9,970 nt of DNA, taken from an uncultured Bacteroidales bacterium (GTDB lineage Bacteria; Bacteroidota; Bacteroidia; Bacteroidales; P3). Below, one piece after another: positions 1-6,762 of the stretch; positions within the stretch are counted from its first letter, which is position 1, and each line of letters starts with the position of its first letter. Location: NCBI GenBank assembly GCA_947176325.1, contig CAMWQD010000029.1, positions 1-9,970 of the forward strand, written 5' to 3'. The position numbers and the translations under genes were made by a program. Under the pieces are notes generated by a model. It saw only the letters and a list, made by a program, of their open reading frames with translations. It made no database searches and had not been told where the DNA came from.

Positions 1-47
1 ATGGTGATGATAGGCTGACCGAATTTACACAAATGTAAAATTAATCA

Positions 48-1097
48 TCACCCGGAAACAGACTTCAATTTGTTCTCTATATCTTCTATAGAAGGAAGTG
101 AGGATTTGAAATGTCTCGGAATTAACGAATTCAAATCATATTGAGAGATACTTATCGGCAGGTTATAGCCCTCCAACGAATATTGCGCAACCACATCGTC
201 TTTGGTTTTACAGACCAAGAGCCCGATGGTCGGATTATCGTTATCCGTCTTTAACTGGTGGTTGATTGCTGTAACATAAAAACCAAGCTGCCCAAGATGA
301 GCCGGATCAAATTTCTCTGTTTTAACCTCTATCACCACATAACACCGTAATTTTAGATGATAGAACAAAAGGTCGGTAAATTTTTCGGTGTCGCCAACCT
401 TCAGTCGATATTCCTGACCCACGTAAGCAAAACCGTTACCCAATTCCAATAAGAATTTCGATATATTCTTCAGTAAAGACTCTTTCAATTCCCGTTCAAT
501 GTAAGGCTCACGTAAATTCGTAAAATCAAAGATATAGGGATCTTTGGTAATCTGTTGCGCCAAATCGCTTTCGATGGCCGGTAAGGTTCTGGTAAAATTG
601 GAAATAGCCTTTTTCTCACGCAAATGGAGATGGGTCGCTATCATATTCAAAAGCATGTTACGAGACCAACCTTCTTCCACTGTTTTGTGCACATAAAAAA
701 AAGCCGCCGCAGGATTATCTGCAAACTTATCCATAAGCACCACATGATGCCCCCATGGCACACAGAAGATTATCGCATCTTCCGCTGATTTGGCAACAAC
801 TTGTTGCCATTTTGAATAAAGTAAATAAAAAAGCTTGATATATTTAAGATTGCGAACCGAAAAACCCTTGGCCTCGGGTAAAAGCGTTTTCAAATCCCGG
901 CTCAATGTTTCGTAGAATGCGCTGCCATATCTATTTTCCGCTTGCCGATCTTCAATATCCCGACCAAGTGTCCAATAAAAATGCAGCATCTCCGAATTGA
1001 CTCTTACCGCAGCCTTTATCTGGCTCTTTCTGTAGCGCTGTCCTAAATCTTTGAGCCAATCCGCATAATCTTTGTCTATCTTTATCTGTTTGAACAT
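48..1097 (-). CDS. DUF1016 / YhcG-type PDDEXK nuclease family protein
   Basis: This 349-residue protein has the two-domain layout of the DUF1016 (YhcG) family. Residues about 12-155 form the helical N-terminal domain, with the family-typical segments YWTLGRDI (41-48) and a conserved stretch around GFSVRNLKY (78-86). Residues about 190-335 form the C-terminal PD-(D/E)xK nuclease-like domain, with D242 in FTDLLFYH and E257/K259 in VIEVK as probable metal and catalytic residues, then Q270 in a GQLG motif. Length is typical, so it appears complete and intact. It is assumed to be a cytoplasmic DNA-acting protein; relatives often sit near restriction-modification or defence genes, but the true substrate is not established. 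No partner gene is visible: it is transcribed away from the foldase gene and runs to within 47 bases of the window edge. Hand counts of three 60-base blocks give about 35-45% GC against 60-67% in neighbouring genes, which suggests horizontal acquisition. Confidence 0.88.
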   Translation of the reverse strand: MFKQIKIDKDYADWLKDLGQRYRKSQIKAAVRVNSEMLHFYWTLGRDIEDRQAENRYGSAFYETLSRDLKTLLPEAKGFSVRNLKYIKLFYLLYSKWQQVVAKSAEDAIIFCVPWGHHVVLMDKFADNPAAAFFYVHKTVEEGWSRNMLLNMIATHLHLREKKAISNFTRTLPAIESDLAQQITKDPYIFDFTNLREPYIERELKESLLKNISKFLLELGNGFAYVGQEYRLKVGDTEKFTDLLFYHLKLRCYVVIEVKTEKFDPAHLGQLGFYVTAINHQLKTDNDNPTIGLLVCKTKDDVVAQYSLEGYNLPISISQYDLNSLIPRHFKSSLPSIEDIENKLKSVSG

Positions 1098-1116
1098 ATT
1101 TTCTGTTTTTCGGGGA

Positions 1117-1124
1117 CAAAGATA
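1117..1124 (-). promoter_or_regulatory. Candidate -7 element for the DUF1016 nuclease gene
   Basis: On the minus strand this reads TATCTTTG, an exact match to the Bacteroidetes -7 consensus TAnnTTTG, 19 bases upstream of the nuclease start codon. Transcription would start only about 10-15 bases before the gene. No clear TTG/TTTG is seen at the expected 19-21 base distance (about 1144-1149), so the -33 half is weak or is replaced by the repeat array just upstream. Confidence 0.5.
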
Positions 1125-1146
1125 GAAGCTATAACAATATGAAAAT

Positions 1147-1182
1147 GTTAACGTTTGTTAAATTTTGTTAAAGATTTGTTAA
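1147..1182. repeat. Four helically phased GTTAA repeats
   Basis: GTTAA occurs at 1147-1151, 1157-1161, 1167-1171 and 1178-1182, with start-to-start spacings of 10, 10 and 11 bases, about one helical turn each. The last three share a longer TTTGTTAA core. The array lies 20-65 bases upstream of the nuclease gene's -7 element and about 75 bases upstream of the foldase promoter, so a regulator bound to one DNA face could act on either gene. What binds is unknown; simple AT-rich intergenic DNA is the alternative. Confidence 0.55.
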
Positions 1183-1255
1183 AAGTGACAGCTTCCACGC
1201 AGCCCCCGTGCTGTGGCCAAACGGCGGGCGGAGAGCCGCTCCACGAGGCTATGAA

Positions 1256-1286
1256 TTGACAATGTCTGTGAAAAATGTTATATTTG
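1256..1286 (+). promoter_or_regulatory. Bacteroidetes-type promoter for the foldase gene
   Basis: TTG at 1256-1258 (-33 element) is followed after 20 bases by TATATTTG at 1279-1286, an exact TAnnTTTG -7 element. Element sequences and spacing match the Bacteroidetes housekeeping sigma consensus (TTTG, 19-21 bases, TAnnTTTG). The transcript would begin near 1293, leaving a leader of about 70 bases before the ATG at 1365. No attenuator or riboswitch is evident in that leader. Confidence 0.7.
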
Positions 1287-1364
1287 CGCTCCTTTTTGGG
1301 CTTGCTTGTAAAGTGGCTCGGAATGTGTGAATTAGTTGTTGATTAACAAAATTCAGTATAGAAA

Positions 1365-3479
1365 ATGGCTATTATCGCTAAAATCAGGAAGCATGCCGGT
1401 TTGGCCGTGGGGCTTATCGGCGTTGCCATTGTGGGATTTGTGGTGCAGGATGCCTTCGGAAGACGGGGCCAGAGCGCGCCCCCCTTGGCCGTTATCAACG
1501 GAGAAACGGTTACTTACAGTCTGTTTGCCGAACAGGTGGATCAGATTACCGAACAGTTCAAACGCGCACAGGGCGCCGATGTGAGGATCTCCGAGGAGGA
1601 TTTGCAGCAGATCCGCGCCATGGCATGGCAGAGGATTCTGGGCGATTACCTGCTGAACGAGGCCTGCCAGAGAACGGGGCTCACCGTCAGCGCGGATGAA
1701 ATGAACGATATGTACTACGGGCAGTTCATCAGCCGCTATCTCTACCCCTACTTCACCAACCCGCAGACCGGCGAATACGACCGCATGCAGGTGATGAACA
1801 TCATCAACAACTTCGACCAGCTGTCCGAACAGGATCAGGTGGCCTTGCTCGATTTGGAGAAGGTGATTAAGAACGAGCGTCTCAAGGAGAAATACTACGT
1901 GCTGGTATCGCAGTCGTATTATATGCCCAAGGCTTTGGCCGCCGCGGAGTTGGCCATGCAGGCTCCGGCCTACACCGCCCGCTATGTGGAGCTGCCCTAT
2001 GCCGAAATTGCCGACGCGGACATCACGCTCTCCAAGGCCGACTATCAGAAATACTACAACGAGAACAAGTTCCGTTTCCGTCAGAACCAAAGCCGCAATA
2101 TCGACTATGTGGTGTTCGACGTTACGCCCACGCCGCAGGATATGGCCGACCTCGACCGTCAGGTGGCCGACCTCTTCGCCGAATTCCAGGCGGAGGAGAA
2201 CATTCCCGACTTTGTGAACGCCGTTACTTCGGGCGAGCGTTTCGACAGCGTATACCGCAACCAAAGCGAGATTTTGCCGGGTTGGGACACCTTGTTCAAC
2301 ACGGTTAAGGGCACCTTCATCGGGCCCCGCCGCATCGGCCGCACCTATCAGATGGCCAAGCTCATGGATGTGCAGATGCGTCCCGACTCGCTTCACATCA
2401 ACCATATCTTCCTCTCCTATACCGAAGCGGGCAGCCAGAGCGGACGCAACAAGGAGCAGTCGAGGCGTTTGGCCGACTCTCTCGTGAACGTCATCAACGC
2501 TTCTCCCGCCGTGTTCGCGCAGTTGGCCGCGCAGTATTCCGAGGATCCTTCGGCCGCGCAGAACGGCGGCGACATGGGTTGGCAGCGCGACGGCTATTTC
2601 GTGGGCTTCCTCAACAACGCCATTCTGTCTACGCCGCAGGGCCGCGCCACGATGGTGGAGGGCCCCAACGGTTTCCACGTGATGTATGTAACCGAAAAGA
2701 CCGCGCCCGTGAAGAAGGTGCTGGCCGCTATCGTAAGCATCCCCATCGAGCCGAGCGAGGCCACGACCAAGGCGGTCTACACGCAGGCCAATCAGTTGCT
2801 CGGGCAGTGCAAGGGCACGTTGAAGGGTTTGGATTCGGCGGCGGCGCGTATGGGTGTGCGGGTTCGTCAGTCTGCCAGCGATGCGTTGGGCGTGGCGCTT
2901 CCCGGTGTGCCCCAGGCGCGTGAGGTGGTGCGTTGGGCCTACGACAAGAGCAGCAAGGAAGGCCGTGTGGCCGACCGTATCTTCGAAATGGAGAACCGCT
3001 ATGTGGTGGCCGGTCTGCGCAGCATCAACGAATCCGACTACATTCCCCTCGCCCGCGCCATGGAGATTCCTCAGGTGGAATATTTGGTGAAGCAGGACAA
3101 GAAATTCGGCGAATTGGCGCAGAGGATGAAAGAGGCTTCCTCGCTCGAGGAGCTTGCCGCCAAACTGAATGTGGAGGTAGACACCGCCTACGGTCTTTCG
3201 CTGGGCTCCTACCCGCTCGTGGGCAATTCGGTGGAACCGGCTGTGCTGGGTGCTGTCTGCGGCATGCAGCCCGGGGTGCTTTCCGAACCCATCAAGGGTA
3301 ATTCGGGGGTTTACCGCGTGATGGTGGACAAGGTGGATGAAAACGCCGTGGAGCCTTCGCAGGTAGACAATCTGGTGCAGATGCGTCAGAACCAGTTCTC
3401 GCAGGCGGCGGCCAACTATGTGGGCCTGGCCTTGGAGAAAGCGGCCACGATTAAGGATAACCGTGGTTTCTACTTCTAA
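1365..3479 (+). CDS. PpiD-like peptidyl-prolyl cis-trans isomerase (SurA_N + parvulin), membrane-anchored
   Basis: A 704-residue periplasmic folding factor, predicted to isomerise X-Pro bonds and chaperone exported envelope proteins. Residues 11-29 form one uncleaved N-terminal membrane segment (GLAVGLIGVAIVGFVV), placing the rest in the periplasm as in PpiD. Residues about 30-210 fit a SurA_N/PpiD N-terminal chaperone domain beginning with the usual LAVINGETV stretch. Residues about 343-447 are a PPIC rotamase domain with the hallmarks LAAQYSEDPSAAQNGGDMGW and both parvulin histidines (H347 in NHIFL, H438 in GFHVMYV). Residues about 578-657 resemble a second, degenerate rotamase unit (VEPAVLGAV, PIKGNSGVYRV). 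E. coli PpiD has 623 residues; the longer form is usual in Bacteroidetes. The ATG is chosen because the membrane segment follows directly; no Shine-Dalgarno is present. It has its own promoter and terminator, so it appears monocistronic. Confidence 0.93.
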   Translation: MAIIAKIRKHAGLAVGLIGVAIVGFVVQDAFGRRGQSAPPLAVINGETVTYSLFAEQVDQITEQFKRAQGADVRISEEDLQQIRAMAWQRILGDYLLNEACQRTGLTVSADEMNDMYYGQFISRYLYPYFTNPQTGEYDRMQVMNIINNFDQLSEQDQVALLDLEKVIKNERLKEKYYVLVSQSYYMPKALAAAELAMQAPAYTARYVELPYAEIADADITLSKADYQKYYNENKFRFRQNQSRNIDYVVFDVTPTPQDMADLDRQVADLFAEFQAEENIPDFVNAVTSGERFDSVYRNQSEILPGWDTLFNTVKGTFIGPRRIGRTYQMAKLMDVQMRPDSLHINHIFLSYTEAGSQSGRNKEQSRRLADSLVNVINASPAVFAQLAAQYSEDPSAAQNGGDMGWQRDGYFVGFLNNAILSTPQGRATMVEGPNGFHVMYVTEKTAPVKKVLAAIVSIPIEPSEATTKAVYTQANQLLGQCKGTLKGLDSAAARMGVRVRQSASDALGVALPGVPQAREVVRWAYDKSSKEGRVADRIFEMENRYVVAGLRSINESDYIPLARAMEIPQVEYLVKQDKKFGELAQRMKEASSLEELAAKLNVEVDTAYGLSLGSYPLVGNSVEPAVLGAVCGMQPGVLSEPIKGNSGVYRVMVDKVDENAVEPSQVDNLVQMRQNQFSQAAANYVGLALEKAATIKDNRGFYF

Positions 3480-3500
3480 GATTTCTGTGACGATACAGGA

Positions 3501-3530
3501 GGGCACCCCGTTGGGGTGCCCTTTTTTTTT
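3501..3530 (+). terminator. Strong intrinsic terminator after the foldase gene
   Basis: A perfect 9-base-pair stem (GGGCACCCC at 3501-3509 with GGGGTGCCC at 3513-3521) and a 3-base loop are followed by nine T at 3522-3530. It lies 21 bases past the foldase stop and should end that transcript cleanly. The T tract runs directly into the promoter-like element of the next gene. Confidence 0.95.
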
Positions 3531-3539
3531 GTAAGTTTG
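3511..3539 (+). promoter_or_regulatory. Candidate promoter for the cls-pepD-nudix operon, nested in the terminator
   Basis: TAAGTTTG at 3532-3539 matches TAnnTTTG exactly and starts one base after the terminator's T tract. A TTG at 3511-3513 lies 18 bases upstream, slightly short of the usual 19-21, and sits in the terminator loop and the base of its 3' arm. The start site would fall near 3546, about 20 bases before the cls ATG. The strong terminator before the operon makes a promoter here necessary, which supports the call. Confidence 0.5.
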
Positions 3540-3554
3540 CAATCCTATATAATT

Positions 3555-3560
3555 AAGGAG
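3555..3560 (+). promoter_or_regulatory. Shine-Dalgarno sequence that fixes the cls start
   Basis: AAGGAG at 3555-3560 lies 5 bases before the ATG at 3566. A GTG at 3560-3562 is in frame but overlaps this site, so ATG 3566 is the likelier start. It is the only clear Shine-Dalgarno seen before a gene in this window. Confidence 0.65.
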
Positions 3561-3565
3561 TGCGT

Positions 3566-4642
3566 ATGCCGGAATCCATTCATACATCGGTGCAGTTGTT
3601 CGACGACAATCTGGCGATGTTCACGGCTATGCTCCGCGATATCGAGACGGCGGAAAAATACATCTATCTCGAAACCTTCCGCTTCAACAACGACCCTATC
3701 GGCCACAAGTTCCGCGATGCGCTGGCGGCCAAGGCGCGGGAGGGGCTTGATATCCGGCTCTTGGTGGATGCCTACGGCACCAAGGAGTCCGATTTGTTCG
3801 ACGAGTTGATTGCCAACGGGGGCAAGGTGATTTATTTCAAGAAGATGAAATTCTTTGTCTCGAATTCCTTTGCCCGCAACAACACCCGCAACCACCGCAA
3901 GCTGCTGCTCATAGACGACAGAATCAGTTATATAGGTTCTTCAAACCTCACTTCCTACAGCCTCAACTGGCGCGACCTGAACCTGCGGCTCGAAAATCCC
4001 ATCACGCGCAAGCTCAAGGGCTGCTTCCTGCGCAACTGCGCGCAATATAAGTTCTACGAATTGGTGCCTTTCGAGAAGATAAAGACGGTGAACTACCACG
4101 GCTTCGGCATCGTGCAGGACACGCCCACGCGCTATTTCCAGACGGTGCGCAATCAGATGCTTCACCTTATCGAAAGCGCCAAGAGCGAAATCCTCATCGA
4201 AACGCCCTATTTCCTGCCGGGGCAGAAAATCCGCAGGGCGTTGGTGCAGGCGGTGCAGAGGGGGTGTGAAGTGGTGTTGCATCTTCCGCTTCATTCGGAT
4301 GTGATGTTGGTGGATATTCTGTCGCACAAGTATTTCGGGCCTTTACATAAAGCGGGGGTGAAGGTGAAGTTCTACACGCGCGATTTGCTCCATGCCAAGT
4401 GTATGTTGGTGGACGGCAAGCGTTTTTTCATGGGGTCGGCGAATATGGATTACCGGAGTTTCCGGCTGCAATACGAGATTATGCTCTATGGGGTGGACAA
4501 GGAGATTGTGGATTTGTTGAGGGCGCATATCGAGGGCACGCAGGCGCATTGCGTGGATTTCGACTACGAGAAGTGGAAGACCGCACCGCTGATAAACCGC
4601 CTCCTCGAATGGCTCCTCACCCCCTTCAGACATTTGTTTTGA
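3566..4642 (+). CDS. cls: Cardiolipin synthase-type phospholipase D family protein
   Basis: This 358-residue protein carries two complete HKD motifs, the signature of the phospholipase D superfamily: H110-x-K112-x4-D117 followed by GSSN (124-127), and H277-x-K279-x4-D284 followed by GSAN (290-293). The two half-sites make one active site using a covalent phosphohistidine. It most resembles bacterial cardiolipin synthases, which join two phosphatidylglycerol molecules or use phosphatidylethanolamine. Unlike ClsA it lacks N-terminal membrane helices, so it is closer to the ClsB/ClsC layout. The C-terminus (about 341-358) is a hydrophobic-amphipathic helix that could bind the inner membrane. Start ATG 3566 is preferred over GTG 3560 because of the AAGGAG spacing. 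It leads a probable three-gene unit, with pepD 17 bases downstream. Another phosphatidyltransferase or phospholipase activity is possible; the superfamily is certain, the exact reaction less so. Confidence 0.87.
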   Translation: MPESIHTSVQLFDDNLAMFTAMLRDIETAEKYIYLETFRFNNDPIGHKFRDALAAKAREGLDIRLLVDAYGTKESDLFDELIANGGKVIYFKKMKFFVSNSFARNNTRNHRKLLLIDDRISYIGSSNLTSYSLNWRDLNLRLENPITRKLKGCFLRNCAQYKFYELVPFEKIKTVNYHGFGIVQDTPTRYFQTVRNQMLHLIESAKSEILIETPYFLPGQKIRRALVQAVQRGCEVVLHLPLHSDVMLVDILSHKYFGPLHKAGVKVKFYTRDLLHAKCMLVDGKRFFMGSANMDYRSFRLQYEIMLYGVDKEIVDLLRAHIEGTQAHCVDFDYEKWKTAPLINRLLEWLLTPFRHLF

Positions 4643-4659
4643 TTAAAAAATATATTAAT

Positions 4660-6111
4660 ATGAACAACGATTTGCAAAACCTCAAGCCGCAGATTCTGTG
4701 GCACTATTTCGACGAAGTGCTCCGCATTCCCCGTCCCTCCAAGAAAGAAGAGAAAATCCGCGCCTATCTCGTGGATTTCGCCCGCCAACACAATCTGGAA
4801 TGCCACGAAGACGCCACCGGCAACGTCCTCATCCGCAAACCCGCCACCCAAGGCCACGAAAACCGCCCCGGCATTGTCCTGCAAAGCCATATGGACATGG
4901 TGTGCGAGAAAAACGGCGACTCCACGCACAACTTCGACACCGACCCCATAGAAGCCTATGTGGACGGCGACTGGGTGAAAGCCAAAGGCACCACCCTCGG
5001 CGCCGACAACGGCATGGGCGTATCCACCCAATTGGCCGTACTCGCCTCGAACGACCTCGAACACGGCCCCCTCGAATGCCTTTTCACCGTGGACGAAGAA
5101 ACCGGCCTCACCGGAGCCTTCGGCCTGCAACAAGGCTTCCTGCAAGGCAAGACCCTGCTCAACCTCGATTCCGAAGACGACGGACAATTCTTTATCGGCT
5201 GCGCAGGCGGCATCGACACCGTGATTAAATTCCCCTACCGCAAGGAACTCATCGACCCCAAGCTGCACTATTTTCAGGTGCAGGTGAAAGGACTTGCCGG
5301 CGGACATTCCGGCGACGACATCAACAAAGGGCGCGCCAACGCCATTCAACTCCTCGCACGTCTGCTTTATAGGCTGGACGAAGCCTCGCCCCTGCGCATC
5401 GCCTCGTTCAACGGCGGCAACCTCCGCAACGCCATTGCCCGCGAAGCGGTGGCCTGCATCGGGGTCAACGCCGACCAAGCCTCGGGACTGGCCGCCGATG
5501 TAGCCCGCTTCAAGACCCTCTTCGCCCAAGAATACAAAGCCACGGAACCCGCTTTGGATGTGGTGCTTACCGAAATTCCCAAACCCGAAATCCTGATGAA
5601 GCAGGAAGACGGACGCGCCCTCATCTATGCCCTCAACGCCTGTCCCCACGGCGTGTTGCGCATGAGCGACGAAATCAAGGATTTTGTGGAAACCTCCACC
5701 AACCTCGCTTCGGTGGCCACCCAAGACCGCTTCGTGCTGATATGCACCAGCCAACGCTCGTCGGTGGAGAGCGCCAAACACTTCGCCGCGCAACGTGTGG
5801 CCGCCTGCTTCAAGGCCATAGGTGCGCAGACCGAACACAGCGAGGGCTATCCCGGCTGGAAACCCAACGCCAACTCCCCTATCCTGAAACTCGTTTTGGA
5901 TACCTTCCGCGACCTTTTCCACGAAGAAGGCAAGGCGCTGGCCATTCACGCCGGTCTGGAATGCGGCCTGTTCAGCGAGAAATATCCCGACATGGACATG
6001 GTGTCCTACGGCCCCACGATGCGCGGCGTGCACTCGCCCGACGAAAAAGTTTCGATAAGCACCGTGGAACGCTTTTGGAAACTCACCGTGGAATTGCTCA
6101 AACGGTTTTAA
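4660..6111 (+). CDS. pepD: Aminoacyl-histidine dipeptidase (PepD, M20 family)
   Basis: A 483-residue zinc dipeptidase that splits Xaa-His and other dipeptides (carnosinase-type activity) in the cytoplasm. It aligns end to end with E. coli PepD (485 residues). All M20 active-site positions are visible: H77 and D79 in HMDMV, bridging D116 in GADNGMG, catalytic E146 and ligand E147 in VDEETG, D170 in LNLDSED, and H458 in HSPDEK near the C-terminus. These sit three residues before the E. coli equivalents as I recall them. The inserted lid domain (about 190-385) has the family GGHSGDDINKGRANAI segment. The frame stays open upstream to 4399, but homology starts at the ATG at 4660 and that extension overlaps cls, so 4660 is used. 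No Shine-Dalgarno is present; the upstream bases are AT-rich. No promoter is evident in the 17-base gap, so co-transcription with cls is likely. Codons favour CAA/GAA, unlike the CAG/GAG-rich foldase gene. Confidence 0.97.
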   Translation: MNNDLQNLKPQILWHYFDEVLRIPRPSKKEEKIRAYLVDFARQHNLECHEDATGNVLIRKPATQGHENRPGIVLQSHMDMVCEKNGDSTHNFDTDPIEAYVDGDWVKAKGTTLGADNGMGVSTQLAVLASNDLEHGPLECLFTVDEETGLTGAFGLQQGFLQGKTLLNLDSEDDGQFFIGCAGGIDTVIKFPYRKELIDPKLHYFQVQVKGLAGGHSGDDINKGRANAIQLLARLLYRLDEASPLRIASFNGGNLRNAIAREAVACIGVNADQASGLAADVARFKTLFAQEYKATEPALDVVLTEIPKPEILMKQEDGRALIYALNACPHGVLRMSDEIKDFVETSTNLASVATQDRFVLICTSQRSSVESAKHFAAQRVAACFKAIGAQTEHSEGYPGWKPNANSPILKLVLDTFRDLFHEEGKALAIHAGLECGLFSEKYPDMDMVSYGPTMRGVHSPDEKVSISTVERFWKLTVELLKRF

Positions 6112-6120
6112 TCCAAACCT

Positions 6121-6762
6121 ATGCTGCGTATTTTCTCCGAAAGAAAGGCTCTTGTCTTCGCCGACACGCTCGGCGAGGGCAAGGGCGTTCCCGAATTCGT
6201 CTTTCACGACGCGGGTGCCTTATACGATTTCGTGATGCGGGAATTCCGCCCCAAGATGCCCGCCGACGCGCGGGTGGTGCTCCAAAAGCCCGACGGCGGG
6301 GTTGTGTGTGCCGAAGAAGCGTTCCGCGCGTTCTGTGCGCGCACGGGAATACGCGCGGCGGCGGGAGGCTTGGTAAAGACCCTCGACCCCGCCCTCGGCG
6401 AACCCGAATATCTCTATATCTACCGCAATGCGATGTGGGATTTGCCCAAAGGCAAGAAAGAGGAAGGCGAAAGCACCGAAGAAAACGCCCTGCGCGAAGT
6501 GCAGGAAGAAACCGGCCTGCGAAACTTGAAGCTTCTCCGTTTCTTGGAAAACACCTATCATTTTGTGGATTTGGCCAAAGGCAATACCGTGGTGAAGCAG
6601 ACCTCGTGGTTCGAGATGCAGACCGACCATAAGCAGACGCCCGTGCCGCAGACCGAAGAAGGCATACGGGAAGCCCGCTGGCTCACCCGCGCCCAAGTGC
6701 GCGACAGACTGCCGTTGATGTATGCCTCTATCGCCGCCCTCTCCTACGCCTACTTTCAATAA
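6121..6762 (+). CDS. Nudix hydrolase with an N-terminal extension
   Basis: This 213-residue protein contains an exact Nudix box, G-x5-E-x7-REVQEETGL at residues 111-133, whose glutamates bind the Mg2+ that drives hydrolysis of a nucleoside diphosphate linked to another group. The segment just before it (WDLPKGKKEEGES) is the usual entry to the box. The Nudix fold covers about residues 90-205, with a late substrate-loop region around EEGIREARWL. Residues 1-85 form an additional domain I do not recognise, so the substrate (ADP-ribose, dinucleoside polyphosphate, oxidised nucleotide or other) cannot be read from the sequence. The ATG starts 9 bases after the pepD stop with no Shine-Dalgarno, indicating the third gene of the cls-pepD unit. 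The last 7 bases overlap the end of the opposing thioredoxin-like gene. Family assignment is firm; role unknown. Confidence 0.92.
   Translation: MLRIFSERKALVFADTLGEGKGVPEFVFHDAGALYDFVMREFRPKMPADARVVLQKPDGGVVCAEEAFRAFCARTGIRAAAGGLVKTLDPALGEPEYLYIYRNAMWDLPKGKKEEGESTEENALREVQEETGLRNLKLLRFLENTYHFVDLAKGNTVVKQTSWFEMQTDHKQTPVPQTEEGIREARWLTRAQVRDRLPLMYASIAALSYAYFQ

Noticed and set aside
24..39. Inverted repeat TTTACA-CAAA-TGTAAA downstream of the nuclease gene
   Set aside because: The stem is only six AT-rich pairs and no T tract follows on the minus strand, so it is not a convincing terminator. Nothing else is seen in the first 47 bases.
1147..1182. The GTTAA repeats as a CRISPR or tandem-repeat locus
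   Set aside because: Units are 5-8 bases with 2-6 base gaps, far too short for repeats and spacers.
1226..1241. Small GC hairpin upstream of the foldase promoter
   Set aside because: Six pairs including a G-T wobble and no T tract; it lies upstream of the predicted transcription start, so it is unlikely to act as an RNA structure.
1353..3587. A 744-codon open frame on the minus strand opposite the foldase gene
   Set aside because: It mirrors the foldase codon pattern, is rich in His, Leu, Val and Gly without family motifs, and opposes a gene with clear domains, a promoter and a terminator. High GC and avoidance of TTA, CTA and TCA codons keep such frames open.
4399..4659. Upstream extension of pepD
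   Set aside because: Only an open frame inside cls; PepD homology begins at the ATG at 4660 and the extension has no similarity to the family.
4564..6207. A 547-codon minus-strand frame opposite pepD
   Set aside because: Low-complexity Gly/Val/His/Phe composition typical of the antisense of a GC-rich gene. pepD carries every catalytic residue of its family.
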